Source: Rhipicephalus microplus
Lineage: Eukaryota > Arthropoda > Arachnida > Ixodida > Ixodidae
Reading direction: 5' to 3'
Length of the DNA: 64,000 nt
Assembly (NCBI RefSeq): GCF_043290135.1
Contig: NC_134703.1
Span: 127,855,005 to 127,919,004 of the forward strand
Position 1 is the stretch's first letter. Each line of letters begins with the position of its first letter. The notes below the pieces were generated by a model. The model made no database searches. It was not told where the DNA came from and saw nothing but the letters and a program-made list of their open reading frames with translations. Positions 11,714 through 23,306 of this stretch are shown here, in pieces. The translations under genes and the position numbers were made by a program.

Positions 11714-11947
11714 TGATTGATTTGTGGGGTTTAACGTCCGAAAACCACCATATGATTATGAGAAACGCCGTAGTGGAGGGCTCCAGAAATTTCGACCACC
11801 TGGGGTTTTTTAACGTGCACCCAAATCTGACCACACAGGTCTACAACGCTTCCACCCCCGGAAACGCAGCCACCGCAGCCAGGATTTGATCCCGCGACCT
11901 GCGGGTCAGCAGCCGAATACCTTCGCCACTAGACCACCGCGGCGGGG
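11714..11947 (-). mobile_element. Ruka-type SINE
   Basis: Minus-oriented copy with the head at the right and the left end at TTGATTGATTTGTGGGG. It is slightly more diverged and shorter in the middle than the copies at 7838 and 8977. The B box has decayed (GGATTTGATCCC-like). The flanks share only a weak GGCTTT, so the target duplication is unclear. Confidence 0.8.
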
Positions 11948-14028
11948 CATCTCAAGGCTTTTCGGTATCTCTAGCGTTGTCGGGGCGTCAGCCCTTCAAC
12001 GATAACCTTTGAGGAGGAGAGATAAGCCTATAACGCAGCGTACGGATAGAAAGACTGAAGCGAGCGAGTTCCGCTTTTGTATAATGAAACGAGTATGTCT
12101 CCGCGATTACAGCACCATTTGAAAAAAAGTTCTCATGGCTTGATTGTCTGTTGAGGGCTCGTGCTCAACAGCAGCACAACTAAATAGCACCTCTGTGTGG
12201 TTTAGAGACCTTTTAACAAGTTCTTTTTTTTTATGTTGCAGGCTGGGCTTTCTTTACGCTGTGCAACGGTAACCATCAAGCGCTAAGCATTACACTACGG
12301 TTTTGTTACCAAAAAAATGTCCCCGCCTTCCCGAAGGGAATCGTAAGGAAATGCAATGGCGTTTCCAGCGCCGAGAGAGGGTACTAGTGCGGTCAGACAT
12401 TCGCCTTCACTGACTTCTGCCATCGCCTTGAGAGGCGCCCAGCCAGCGAACGATCGAGAGGAAGAAGCAAGCGGAGGAGACAGTGAGGTGCCAGCGTTCT
12501 CGGCTCAGCGTTGGCGTTTCATAGGGGCGTCTCAAGCACACATTTCCGGATGTTCTTGAGAGGCACCCAGCCAGCGATCGGTTGGGATAGAGGCACGAGC
12601 ACACGGGGGGGGGGGGGTGAGGCGCAGGAAGAAGAGAGAGCAAATGGCGAAAAAAGAAGCGCCGAAGCACTGCACCTACCCTCTCCTACACTTTCGCGCA
12701 CTACATGCTCCAGTTCCTGGGGGTGAGGATAAGCGCGCGCGCCCGCAGCTGTTGCTATGGGGGAGGAAGTGAGAGTGGAGAGATAACACCTGCCGAGCGC
12801 GGACACCGGCCACGGACACCACGTACAACGCCGGATGCCTGACATAGCCCAACAAAGAAATGCATTTGCATTTAAAAGAAAAGAAACAGAATTCGGCCAT
12901 CTTCTTTAGTGCCGTCTATTGTGGTCTTTTATTGCGTTGTTGTCAAGTTTGCCGTGGGCAACGTGCTCGTCCAAACAGTACCGGACCATAGATAAATCGA
13001 GGACAGCTTCCCGCTTTTTCGACACGGTTTCGTCAGCACTCTCCTTGGATACGAGAAATACAATGTCGCTGTGGAGGTGGTATATATGGAAGAAGTGAAG
13101 ACACCTATTCTTGCTGCGCACACACAGACGGGTGTCCAGGAGTGTGGCGCGCAGCAGCACAGATATACCAGTGAATACACTCGGTGCGAGCTCGCAAGGA
13201 TGAGCTTGAGAGGGAAAAATAGGAGGGTAGGCGGGCAGTGTGCGACTTTCGCGCGTATGAAAAATGCACATCTCGGGCTAAGATAAACCTACACGCCGCG
13301 CACCAGAAACAATATTTCAGAGAGCGCGTACATCTTCCGTTGCTCCCTCGATGCTGCAGCGTCCCCGTGGAAAGCGCGATCATTTTTATATCTGTCTCGC
13401 TCTGCTCTGCCTCAGAGGCGCACGCATTCGAAGAAATGAAGAGGTCCGCGGTGGTTCATGGAAGAACATGCATGGAGGGAGTACTGCTCCCTCGGACATG
13501 AAGCTTGAGAGCCTTTTGTTCCGATTTCGCTTCGGGATGTCGAAATTTATATATACGAACACTCTGGGGCAGTACACCTCTTCGGCGGCTAGTATATATA
13601 GAAAGATTTATACGCACGAATGGTGTGTGCAGTTTAGTGTTGTTGTTTATGTATTTTTCAGGCTTTCTAGTCACTGGGAGGCAGCACGTCTGTGGACCCT
13701 CTTTTTCACCTTGGCATTGTTTTGTTCCGGTGTTCGTCGAACTTTTTTAATGGACGTCGATACGTTCATGTACGCATCTGTGTGCTGAATAAAAAATGAT
13801 GTGTTCACATAAGTATACCAGTACAGGTGTAAGAAGAAACCGAGGAGACCAAGAAGAGAATAAGTAAGCTGGCTTGAACTAGTTATGTCAGCATTATCTC
13901 CTGTGTTTTATTCATAGTGAATATAGAACCAACATCCTATAGTGGTGCTAATGGTGGTTCGAGCGCAGCGGCTGAGGCAGAATGCCTCTGCTCGCCGCAA
14001 GGGACCTTTGCCCAGCGCTCCACTTTTC
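11948..14028. other. Unassigned stretch with a GC-rich block
   Basis: No gene recognised. Two direct copies of a roughly 25-bp sequence containing GAGAGGC(G/A)CCCAGCCAGCGA lie at about 12430 and 12557, and a G-run is at 12605-12617. Overlapping frames of up to 145 codons at 13351-13788 show no domain. Confidence 0.45.
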
Positions 14029-14728
14029 GTTTTTTTTTTTTCAGCGAAAGCTGTTGTGAGATTGGAACACAGGTCACGTGCGTCGCCGTAGTCATCAGCC
14101 ACCACCACCATGGCCGCCGGTGTTCATAACAAATATCGCATGATATTGGTTACGGATACTAGCGTAAACACAGTAAATAAAGAAACACCAAAGGCATAAT
14201 GGGATTCGAAGCCGTGTCCGCTTTGTGCCAGCCCAGTCTTTTACCAGTGAGCCACGCCAGCTCTGAAAACTTAATGCAGAACTATCCTTGTGCAGGCTTG
14301 ATGTCGGGAAAGGAATCGCACTTATATGAGTAATAAAGCGTTTTAGAACATCGAAGGAACAACCAGGCGTCACACACTGCGAATTGCGTAAAGAGTGTGT
14401 CATCAAATGATGCAAACCATTGCAAAAGCTCGTTCATGTTCACCTATTAACTGTGGCACAAACCGACTTATGGCATAGTTCTTCATCGTCGTCAGTCACT
14501 GCATGAAAATATTGCTAAATATTCCTAGCAAGTGTGTAGCGTATACCACGCTTCTGAATGATGAAGGATTAAATAGTGACTGCCAGCCTACCACACAAAA
14601 GTTTTAACTATTTTTGGCGCAGTGGGTTCCCAGCAAGTGTGCTTGTAGCAGTTACTCAAAGAGTGTTAAGAAATGCTCTTCGAGCTTTCGCTGTGACTGT
14701 GCTGTGCGTTCCACGCAGGCCTGGCGTT
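14029..14728 (-). mobile_element. Dispersed repeat with embedded tRNA-like module, copy 1
   Basis: Homologous along its length to 48938-49778. Both copies start beside a T-run and carry CAGCGAAAGCT near the left (14042-14052) and its inverse AGCTTTCGCTG near the right (14693-14703), followed by the shared CCACGCAGGCCTGGCG. Inside, at about 14190-14262 on minus, is a tRNA-like module with A-box-like TGGCTCACTGGTA and B-box-like GCTTCGAATCCC. There is no protein frame of note. It could be a MITE-type element with short inverted ends or, read on minus, a poly-A-tailed retroposon; the sequence does not decide. Confidence 0.7.
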
Positions 14729-14984
14729 TGAAATGCGAAACATTTCTTAGCGAACTTCGGCGACTTTGAGCGTATCTACCTATATATCTCTTTTTATCAA
14801 TCTAACCGTTTACGTTTGGGTGCTCTCGTGGTCACCCCCTTAGTTTGGCGTGAACCAAAATTAGCATGGGAGGGTAAGATGATTTCACGAACATGACGCG
14901 CTGGTCAAGACATGAATAATGTCATATTTCCGTCGTGTAGCCTGCTATCAGTTCTCCGACGCGGATGCCACGACCAGTTGACCT

Positions 14985-15850
14985 ATTAAACCGTGAAACT
15001 TCACCACCTTTTAATACAAAAAGGCCACGACATCGTCTTTCAGTGGTTACCTGGGCATTGTGGTATATGCGGAAATGATTCTGCAGATCATGCTGCTCGC
15101 ATGTCACATGAAGAAGCAAACAACGTTCCAATTCCGCTTTCAAGAGCGGATGCGGCGAGACAGATTCGTCAACTGGCCCGCAGTCTAACACTGACTGAGT
15201 TGAACACATCAAGCATACGACGTACAAGACTGCACGAGCTCGACCTTTCACTACAACTCCGGCCTCCACCCGGCCTACATCGACGTGCAGCTTCGCTTCT
15301 CTATCGCCTTTGGCTGGGAGTTGCTTTCACGAAAGCTTATACCACGTTAATTGGAATTACTGACAGTGCGGCGTGCGATGTTTGCGGCACCGACGAAAAT
15401 ATCGAACACCTGCTGCGCCACTGTCCTCGATTCGCCTTAGATAGACAAGTACTTGCCAACGCAATGCGGCGACTGGATGATCGGCCTCTTTCTGTGCAGG
15501 TGCTATTACAGCAACGTCCACATGCCTCGACAGCCCACAAGGCAGTGAAAGCCCTGCTGTGTTTCCTGAGCAAGACAGGCTTGTGCGAACGCCTCTGACA
15601 TGCGGTAGAGTTCTACAAGCTGCAGTGAAATTACCGTCAGTCTCTCCCCCTTTTTTCATTTTCACTCTCTTCACTCTTTCTCATCTTTCTTGTCCCCTTC
15701 CCTAATCCCCCAGTGTAGGGTAGCCAACCGGATGTCTTTCTTGTTAACCTCCCTGCCTTCTCCCTTTTGTTTGTTGCTTCCTCCTCCTCCGTCATGTACG
15801 TCGTCAAACACTTCCCGCTAAACAGTGTACGCACATATGCCTACGGGCGA
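14985..15850 (+). mobile_element. 5'-truncated LINE: RNase H end, Cys/His tail and 3' UTR
   Basis: A truncated LINE insertion keeping the last part of the ORF (14993-15598) and a pyrimidine-rich 3' UTR. Around 15707-15760 the UTR has CCCCCAGTGTAGGGTAGCC followed by a run of T/C-rich sequence, which I recognise as a common tick LINE 3' end. Homology stops abruptly at about 14985, as expected for incomplete target-primed reverse transcription. A related 3' tail occurs at 43513-43610. Confidence 0.75.
14993..15598 (+). pseudogene. LINE ORF2 C-terminus (RNase H end plus zinc-binding tail)
   Basis: A 201-codon open frame. Residues about 18-36 (QWLPGHCGICGNDSADHAAR) are the final RNase H block with its last catalytic Asp. 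Further on, CDVCGTDENIEHLLRHC gives a CX2CX7HX4C zinc-binding motif typical of the C-termini of RNase H-bearing LINEs, followed by a natural stop. The first codon is not a real start: an in-frame stop lies 6 bases before it, at the truncation point. The frame is undamaged, so the insertion is not very old, but it lacks RT and the RNase H N-terminal half. Confidence 0.85.
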
Positions 15851-15989
15851 GTATGTGCCCCTTATATGCGTGTAAGTACCACAGGTGATTGACGTGCACT
15901 TAGTATCTACCGAGGAATAACGAGAACACACATGGGCAATTTTAACGCGCGAGCGTTAGGAAATACCTGACAACGGTAGCGTCAACCCA

Positions 15990-16085
15990 ACGAATGCAAA
16001 GAATAAATGTCAGGGTCCAAGCTGGAATCGAACCCAAGCATTCTGCGCGGCAATACAGCATTTTACCACACAGCTACTATGCCAG
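15990..16085 (-). mobile_element. tRNA-derived SINE remnant, second family
   Basis: On minus, A-box-like TAGCTGTGTGGTAAAATGC and B-box GGGTTCGATTCC are about 35 bases apart, with GCC/GGAC-type acceptor remnants. It differs from Ruka in the head and in what follows (TGACATTTATTC). A genuine tRNA is unlikely because the anticodon arm does not pair. Confidence 0.5.
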
Positions 16086-16711
16086 GTCTCGCAACTACTT
16101 TTCACATACACGCTAATCTTCGTGAAACGTCAATAGTGGTTGCAGTGCTGCTTCCCAAATTTTATAAACAATACATATGTACTCCTTTGATACAGCCACC
16201 ACGGCGGGTTAACGTCAATTGTGATTATTTGCCATGTGCTGAAGTTGATTTATGTAACAGTGTCCAGGGCCAGCATCCTCGCGAGCATCAGCGCTTCGTA
16301 TCAACGTCTGGTGTTGCTAAAACACATTACCAGCTGACATCGTTGGGCAAGGGGAAAACTAGTTATATGAACGTCTGCAACTCTTCAACATGTGTCTCTG
16401 CGTGCAACATTTGTAGATATATTTAGCGTCATTTCATGATGTGTCACCCAGTAAAAGAATTGCTGGTTGGTCACCTTCCCTCCGCATGCTTCGCATTACG
16501 TCGATTTCCAGGTACGTGGGATCTGCCGAATTTTTTTCTCTTTTGTTATTGCATACAAATGAACGGTATCTATTGAATGTGCCTTCCTGCTGCGCCAAGT
16601 TCGTAATGTATGATTTGCTGAACTTTCTCCTTGCTCGTCAGGGGAATTAGGTTTCTCATGCTGTCTTTACACGGCTTTTTTCTCTCCTCTACTTCGCAAC
16701 TGTTCAGTGGG

Positions 16712-16765
16712 AATAAAACTTGATTCATTCATTCGTTCGTTCGTTCGTTCGTTTATTCATTCATG
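16712..16765 (+). repeat. (TTCATTCG)n tail after AATAAAA, probable retroposon 3' end
   Basis: GGGAATAAAACTTGATTCATTCATTCG is followed by ATTC/GTTC tetranucleotides. A polyadenylation-like hexamer followed by a simple repeat is the usual look of a LINE 3' end, but the body upstream is not recognisable. Confidence 0.4.
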
Positions 16766-18679
16766 ATGCATTCAGATAACAGGTTGCCTTAATGGGTCCA
16801 AATATCGATAATTTTCCCATACATAATCGAAAAAATAAATTCAGCCCAAATTCCTCGCTCGACTGGTCAAAAGTTGATAGGTGGTTCACAGCATGAAAGT
16901 TCGTTAAATATTAACTATAAAGTTTAGTGATAAAAATATAGGCGACGGATACAACGTCGTTGCTTTGTGTGACATAGCACAAACACACGAAGCAGCAATA
17001 CAATGCATTGTTTTGTGCTTTGAAGAAACTATAGTATACCCTCTACTAGCGATGCAACAATCAAGCAGCATATGTTCACCGCCGAATCATTTATGCGAAG
17101 AAGTGAGTTCAACGAACAGTATCGACGATTACACGGTATTAGACAGGTTTCCAGTAACGAGGCTTCGCGCCTTTCTTTCCTTCACTTGTATATTCTTTTT
17201 TATAAAATTTTCCCCAAAACCGAGAGAAATCATTCATCGTTTTCATAGCATTGTCTCCTGTAGCTGAGCAGAAAATTGCATGCTATTCAATTAAAAAGAA
17301 CGTATAACATAAGTGAGGATGAATGTACATTAGGACAACTGTAGCACGGGCTGGTGAAAAGATTTTACTTCGCCCTAAATCAAGATATTGATGCTCTGCA
17401 GTATTCTTCCAGACCGGAATCGGCGCACACGGTGGGTACACGGCAGCTTACACCCAAGCTTGCTTTGTCCCAGCATTTTTTTGCTACGGCCCATAGACCA
17501 AGGTTCGGCTGCCACACCGAGGCGCACCACGATCAAAGCGACAGCTGGCTTCCGCCAAAAATCGTGCCCGTTCCCTGTCGCCGTTTGAGGAAAGCCGTAT
17601 TCGATTGTGCAAATGGTTTTGTAATGAACGTCGCGGCCAGTGGCAGCGTGCGATTTCAAGGTGGCATTCATATCGCCGAAGAAATCTACGCCTTGGCGGC
17701 GGAAATAAGGTTTTAATGAACCAGCTGAACGATCTTGGCGCGTGTACTCAATCTTGGTATTTTTAGTGGCTTTATGGAAACCTTCGTTGTTTCCTCTCTT
17801 CTTCCTTCATTTTCGCACGCGAACATTAGATGGACACGACATATTCATGCAACCCTGCTTGAGATACAGATAATGTAGTCGTATAAAGTTGTTATTTCTG
17901 TCTGGTGCTGTTTTACAACTCACTAATTTATAGTAAATACTAGAAACTATCAGTGTTTTGTTGCGTGTGCATATGTAGTCGTACCTCCAAAAAACGGAGA
18001 CATTTCTGTAAAAAAATAGACTGGTAAATGCGACTTGCTAAATCTACATTATTGTATTATATATAGTATTGAATTTTGTTGGGATTCAAACTGTGGGCAT
18101 CAAATATGTCACCAGGGTTTGCGCAGTGATGATTAGGCGAATGGAATAGTGATGACAAGTAGATCGAATCTTAAAACATTCAAGTATATTTGTGTTATGT
18201 TTAACATCTGCAGATGTTGTCGATGAGGGGTACTATAGTTCGAGACGTATCTCGTCCCCTTCAGCCACGTCCAGTCGAACACTCGTGTGATGACGTCGGC
18301 CCTCTTCGGTTTTTTTTTTTTTGTATCCTCTCAAGCATGCTCTAGACGGTACAACTTTGCTGCGAAAACAGAACCGTTCCGCATCCATCGTTCGTTCCAA
18401 TTGTGGTTCCACGTTCATACATTTCAATCGGTGCAACCATTGTTTTTTTTTCTTACGTGGGCCTTCAGTCAGTGATTCGGTTGGATTTCTTTCGCTTCGT
18501 TCGAAATGCCCCATGAAGGTTGCGTTGCCTTGCAGAATTTGGTCACCCGGTTTCCCACAGAAGTCTTCCTTAGCCACGGCTCCATGTGCCATAGGGGAAC
18601 TATGAGCTGATATTTTATCAAAGTTTGAACGTTCAACTTCAAGTGACTGCTGTGATCGTGTAACTTTCCCTTCAAAGTT
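16766..18679. other. Unassigned stretch
   Basis: The longest frame is 120 codons at 17354-17716 (+), with a 98-codon frame on the opposite strand. Neither shows a domain I know. BEL/Pao sequence may extend left of 18680, but I could not follow it there. Confidence 0.4.
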
Positions 18680-19350
18680 TTAAGGCGCTGTCAAAATTTC
18701 TAGCAGCCATTCCACTTTGGTGTGATTACTCTTGAAACGTTCTTGTTTCAGTCTGCTGCCCAACACCGAATCCTCATCAGCTCTAATCCGCAGACTCTCC
18801 GGATTCCGAATTTCAGCGAGAACATCCGAAACAGTGTGTTTTTCGATGCAGGTTCGAAGTACTACGGCGGTTGAGGAGTGGGTGATATTTCCTGAGACAG
18901 GTAGTGGACCTTGCACAGTCCATCCCAGTTTAGTGTGCACAGCCTTTAGGTATTTCCATCACTTGCTCATGCCTCTCACGTCACCAGTCACAAAACTGTA
19001 GTAGTAGTCTGTACCGACAAGCAGAGAAATAGAATTGTCGTTTTCTACTTTTTGACAAAGAGCTCGCGTATCCAATCCAATTTCCTTCATCTTCCTGGTG
19101 ACTTCAAGGTCTGGAATCGGAATGGGCTCCCTGCCAATAGCCTCCACTTCCAAAGCTTCGATTTCTATGGCTTTGACTGTTTTTGCTGAGAAAAGGAGTA
19201 CACGGGCTCTTCTCATCGTTCTCTTTGTCTTCTGACTGCCTAATACTGAAGTGGTGACCATTTCTTCTTGCAACAGCTGACAGCTAAGTCGGCAGGATGC
19301 TTCGCTGGTAATGAATCTCGGCTCACTTTCTTCGTCTAATAGTACCCTGT
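18680..19350 (-). pseudogene. BEL/Pao protease region
   Basis: Read from about 19340 down: LDEESEPRFI corresponds to the BEL/Pao protease active-site block (normally LD-G-SQR-FI), with Glu where Gly is expected. Further on, VGTDYYYSFVTGDVRG and, after the nonsense TGA at 18959-18961 in the same frame, HTKLGWTVQGP; these two blocks are hallmark sequences between protease and RT in Pao elements. The frame then ends at 18680. The altered active site and the stop make it non-functional. Confidence 0.75.
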
Positions 19351-19415
19351 AGTTCTTTCACGACATCGTTCCAGTGACAGGTCGTCAATGACGGCAGTAG
19401 TATTGCAATACTCGC

Positions 19416-19676
19416 TTATTCGAAGTGAAGTGTTGTCGTAAATGCATTGTTTACCGTTTTCTGGAAGTCCGGGTCACACATGGAGGTAACATGACGTCGA
19501 GAGCATTCATTGCATCTCTGTCTTCCTCTGCAGTCTCTTGCCAGGTGACCTTGATTGAAACATCGAAAACATCGTTGTGCTTTGGTCATAATCGCCAAAC
19601 TCACTTCGTTTTCGTAGACTTCGGTGCGATGCCTCGATGCTTTGTAAAATAGACAGAAGTCAGTCTTTCCTAACAC
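19416..19676 (-). pseudogene. BEL/Pao gag zinc knuckles
   Basis: An 86-codon frame with CFRCFNQGHLARDC (CX2CX4HX4C), immediately followed by CNECSRRHVTSMC (CX2CX3HX4C). This is the paired knuckle arrangement of BEL/Pao nucleocapsid regions that bind element RNA. It lies just left of the Gypsy insertion point; its N-terminal continuation is on the other side, beyond 24673. Confidence 0.8.
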
Positions 19677-19734
19677 ACTTCATATAGCCGCTGTTGATGA
19701 AAAGTTACGATGTCTTGCTTGCCGTGGTTCCCCT

Positions 19735-20413
19735 TGTTGCGAAACGACGGACCGATCCCGCCGAAGCCACCACTGTTGCGAAAGACGGCGACGCCAACAC
19801 GGCCCCGGAGGCGCCACTGCTTTCAACTCCGCCGGGAAGGTCACCAGCCGTTTGGTAGCGTATGTTTATCAGCTCGCGACTGCTTCTGCGCAGAGCTGAT
19901 AAGACGAGCGGACGAGACGACGGTGAGTTAAACAAGGTTTATGTACAGCATATTTACAGAGGCGTTACAATTTCGGCACTGGGGCCGACAGAGACTCGAA
20001 GAGCCGAGCTCTCCTTTCTAACACATAGGTCAGCCTTTCGCCTAAGACCGCTGACTCACACACATGTCGGCACTCCGACACGGGGACGCCTCTCACATAG
20101 GACCGCCGATCGCGACGCGCCGCAGGGCTTCTTTTATTTACACCGGGTCCAACCAAAATGTCCAATCAGAAGCGCCGCTGGTCGTCCGGGCAGATTCCGC
20201 CAATGGGGTTGCCGCGCCATGCGTCAGACCACCAGACATGAGAACGCCGGCTCGCTGTCACGTGCGCCGCTGACTCAATGCACGTGGGCGAGAGAGGCGC
20301 CGCGCTTGTTCACTCCGTCGAGTTGATCGCGCCAGGCAGACTGCGGGCTGGCCTTGACCCAGATTGCCTTTTTCCGAGGCACGGACGTTTGACGAGGACT
20401 CGCTGGCATAACA
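19735..20413 (-). repeat. 3' LTR of the nested Gypsy element
   Basis: 679 bp. The two substitutions I find relative to the 5' LTR are T/G at about 19866 (left copy TATGTTTATC, right copy TATGTGTATC) and T/G at about 20308 (GCGCTTGTTC versus GCGCGTGTTC). AATAAA on minus is at 20133-20138. Confidence 0.93.
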
Positions 20414-21100
20414 GCACCCCCGCCGCCAGACAATGCACCGGAAAGACGAGCTGCTTCCACGGGGCTCGGATGTCAGGTGCGCTCGTTCGCCAGGTCCCTC
20501 CAGGTTCGCCTCCAGGGCCATGGGGAGAATACAGCTCCAAACTGTTCCGGGAACACATCCCATTTTTGACGACGGATCCCAGCTCCACTGGCTTGTCGCC
20601 ACAACTTGCTGGCCAGCTTCACTCGTCTCTTCTGACCATCTTCGGTTTCAGCACTTGTCGATGGTTCTGCAACTTGCCAAGAACGGATCGACAACACACG
20701 ACACACGCAAGTGCCTTCGGTCACCCGACAGAACACCAGACAAAGTATAGTACAACATATACCCATCTACGTGTTTATCGGAATTTTGTTCCCTCTACAT
20801 CAAGAGGCACATGTGGGACAAAAGACTCTTAAAATGACAACTCAATTTTTTTTCCCCACGTACGACAACGTAACGAATTAGAATACCACAAAGTTGGCCC
20901 CTTGAGATCACTCTGAACGAGAGCGCTCAGCCCAGGTCGTGATGAGGTCAAAATTTTGCCCCGAATCGCCAGCCAGAAACCGAAAGGTTGAGAAGGTACT
21001 AACTAAACGCACTGCTCAATGCACCTGCATTAACGTTTACCTTTCTTTTTTTTTTCTCTTTAGCGAACGTCAAAGTTGCGCTGTGGAGCAACATGCTCCA
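20414..21100 (-). other. 3' non-coding part of the nested Gypsy element, with polypurine tract
   Basis: Between the end of the 723-codon frame and the 3' LTR. The G-rich GGCGGGGGTGC on minus (20414-20424) directly abuts the LTR and is the likely plus-strand primer. I recognise nothing else; RT, RNase H and any env-like ORF are absent. Confidence 0.6.
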
Positions 21101-21102
21101 CC

Positions 21103-23274
21103 TCAGTAACCAGCCACTTTTAGGCGACGATACCTATGCGGCACCAAGAGCGGCTCACACTTGCGACGTTGCACAGGGGAACAACGATACGGCTTGCTAC
21201 TGATTGACTCCTCACCGCTTAGCTCGATATCGTGTTCGATCACCCTCATGTTTCCGGGGCGGTCCGAAAACACGTCTTCAAACTCGGAACCAATCTTTCT
21301 CAGGTCCTCTTTCTCAGGTCCTCCTTCACTTAAGCTAGGCTCTAGGTTTATCTGCTCCCAAATTACTTTCGATCCCCCTTCGATCACCTCACTAGAACTC
21401 AAATGTTCTGCTCCCTCTTCCTCTGAAGCCTTCAACAGCTGATTTACGACCGCTTGATGTTGAACATTGGGTTTCATCAAGTTGTAAATTTTGTTCTGCC
21501 GCCTTCCTACTTGCACCTCATAAGTTGTATCGCGAGGCTTCGATAATACTGTGGCGGGCCCTTCCCAATCAACCTCAAGCTGGTTCCTTTTGGGTGGCTG
21601 CAGCCGCATTACCTGATTATCAACTTCAAAAGCGCGCTTCTTCCCCGATTTCTCGTAGTGCTCCTTCGACAGCACTTTTGCCGCGTTTTTCTGGCTTTCC
21701 ACGAGCGCTTCAATTTGGCTTTCCACTAGCGCTTCAATCGAGAGATCCTCACTCTGCCCTCGACTGAGCGTCTCTCGATCAACTCTCGGCAGCTCGCTCC
21801 AACTTTCCGCTACAGGCGAGAGCGTTGCAACCCTCTCGCTCTGACTCAATGGCGCCACGTCGTCTCCCCCAGCGCATACCGCGCCGGCCGCTCCCGCGAC
21901 GGGCCGCTCGCGTGACTGCTCACATGACTCATGCGGAAAATTTCCTTTCTGGGGTTCCGTCGACCCGCCGACAAGGTCACTTGAGAGTTCACCGCATGGA
22001 ACCAAGTCAAGCTTCCGCGAAAGCTTTCGCGCTTGCGATCGCGTGGGAGCCATGCACGCTAAGTTGGGGAAGAACGATTTGCCCTGCTCTTTGAGAAGCT
22101 GCTCCGAGTTGTTGGAGAAAAGATAAGAAAAACGACCATTCAGCGCGGCAGACACAGCTGCTTCGGTGCAAAGCTTACCGAACGGGCCTTCAATGACAAC
22201 CGTGGCGATTGGTAAGCGAACACTCTGCACCTCGGCGACTTGCCTGATCCACGCGCATTCTCCTGTGAAGTCATCCGGAGACACCAATGAAGGATGGACA
22301 ACGTCCATGGTTGCCGCTGAGTCTCTAAGTGCTCGGCACGTTTTCTCATTGACCCTAATTTCTTGGAGATACGGCTCCAACAACCGCATGTTTTTTTCTG
22401 ATTCTCGGATCGTTGCGAAGGCAAACTTTTCCTGACAGTTTCTCGCGATGTGCCCTTCCTTTTTACAGTTGTAGCAGATTAGCGGCTTCCGTTTGTTTTC
22501 CGGTTCTAATGCCTGTGTGGTAGAAACCTCACTCGATTTCTCCGCTTCTGTTTGCCCTTCCCCTACACTGTCCTTCGTAAGAGACGGGTCCTTCTTGAAA
22601 TTACGGTGCGGAGCGGGTTTCCGTTGATCAGGTTTCCTTGAAAAGCCCTCTTTCCTTTCATCCTTTTCAACGCGCGCTGCCCTGCTATGCAACTTTCGGC
22701 GAGTATAATACTCCTCAGCTAACTCAGCTGCCTTGTTTAACTGTACGTCCCCAAGTCTGTCCTGCAGCCAAAGTTTGACATCCTCCTCGATGCAGCGGTA
22801 GAATTGCTCCAATGCAACGCATTCCACCACTTTATCGCGGTCGTCATAAACACCTTCGCCCTTGAGCCATTCAATTAAATCGGCTTTAAGACGAAACGCG
22901 AAGTCAACGTGTGACTCATTCCCCTTTTCAGCATACCGGAACCTTTGTCTGAAAGCCTCGGGTGACAACTTATAACGTCTCAAGAGCACTTCCTTAACCT
23001 CGTCATAGCTCTCAAACGCTTCCCTAGACAAGCAAGTTAATGCGTCGGACACTTCGCCGGGAAGAAGAGCTAACAGGTTCTGCGCCCAAAGAGACCGCTC
23101 CAAAGCGTTTCGCTCACAGACGTGTTCAAACTTGACGAGGTACTTCGCCATGTCCTCGCCTACTACGAACGGTGGCAGTTGGTCCCGAATTCTAAAACCG
23201 CTGACCTGAGCTGTTGGAGAAGCTACGCTAGGCGCCTGCGAACACTGTAGGATTGCCAATTCTAGTCGTTTCAA
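21103..23274 (-). CDS. Gypsy gag-protease-(deleted)-integrase C-terminus-RT N-terminus ORF, 723 codons
   Basis: Residues 85-195 form a SCAN-like helical domain (RRYKLSPEAFRQRF through AELAEEYYTRRK), and C267-C270-H275-C280 is the nucleocapsid knuckle. Residues 311-330 carry a protease-like LRDSAATMDV block (DSA instead of DTG). Residues 535-600 carry the integrase C-terminal GPY/F-type module (WEGPATVL, then YNLMKPN). Residues 660-705 are the start of RT (FEDVFSDRPG, VIEHDIEL, SKPYR). Integrase zinc finger and DDE core are missing around residues 510-520, where IEALVESQ occurs twice in a row. RT ends after about 45 residues, then a short foreign tail. The frame may start further upstream in the repeat; the Met at 23274 is only the first ATG. 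A full-length product could still supply gag. Confidence 0.85.
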   Translation of the reverse strand: MKRLELAILQCSQAPSVASPTAQVSGFRIRDQLPPFVVGEDMAKYLVKFEHVCERNALERSLWAQNLLALLPGEVSDALTCLSREAFESYDEVKEVLLRRYKLSPEAFRQRFRYAEKGNESHVDFAFRLKADLIEWLKGEGVYDDRDKVVECVALEQFYRCIEEDVKLWLQDRLGDVQLNKAAELAEEYYTRRKLHSRAARVEKDERKEGFSRKPDQRKPAPHRNFKKDPSLTKDSVGEGQTEAEKSSEVSTTQALEPENKRKPLICYNCKKEGHIARNCQEKFAFATIRESEKNMRLLEPYLQEIRVNEKTCRALRDSAATMDVVHPSLVSPDDFTGECAWIRQVAEVQSVRLPIATVVIEGPFGKLCTEAAVSAALNGRFSYLFSNNSEQLLKEQGKSFFPNLACMAPTRSQARKLSRKLDLVPCGELSSDLVGGSTEPQKGNFPHESCEQSRERPVAGAAGAVCAGGDDVAPLSQSERVATLSPVAESWSELPRVDRETLSRGQSEDLSIEALVESQIEALVESQKNAAKVLSKEHYEKSGKKRAFEVDNQVMRLQPPKRNQLEVDWEGPATVLSKPRDTTYEVQVGRRQNKIYNLMKPNVQHQAVVNQLLKASEEEGAEHLSSSEVIEGGSKVIWEQINLEPSLSEGGPEKEDLRKIGSEFEDVFSDRPGNMRVIEHDIELSGEESISSKPYRCSPVQRRKCEPLLVPHRYRRLKVAGY

Positions 23275-23306
23275 CTCGAGACGCTCCTGTCTCTCGGCCT
23301 CCTCGC

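Noticed and set aside
17354..17716. Candidate 120-codon host gene
   Set aside because: No domain, no splice context, and an equally long frame on the opposite strand.
19862..20326. 154-codon frame, repeated nearly identically at 24118-24582
   Set aside because: It lies wholly inside the two LTRs of the nested Gypsy element, on the strand opposite to its transcription.
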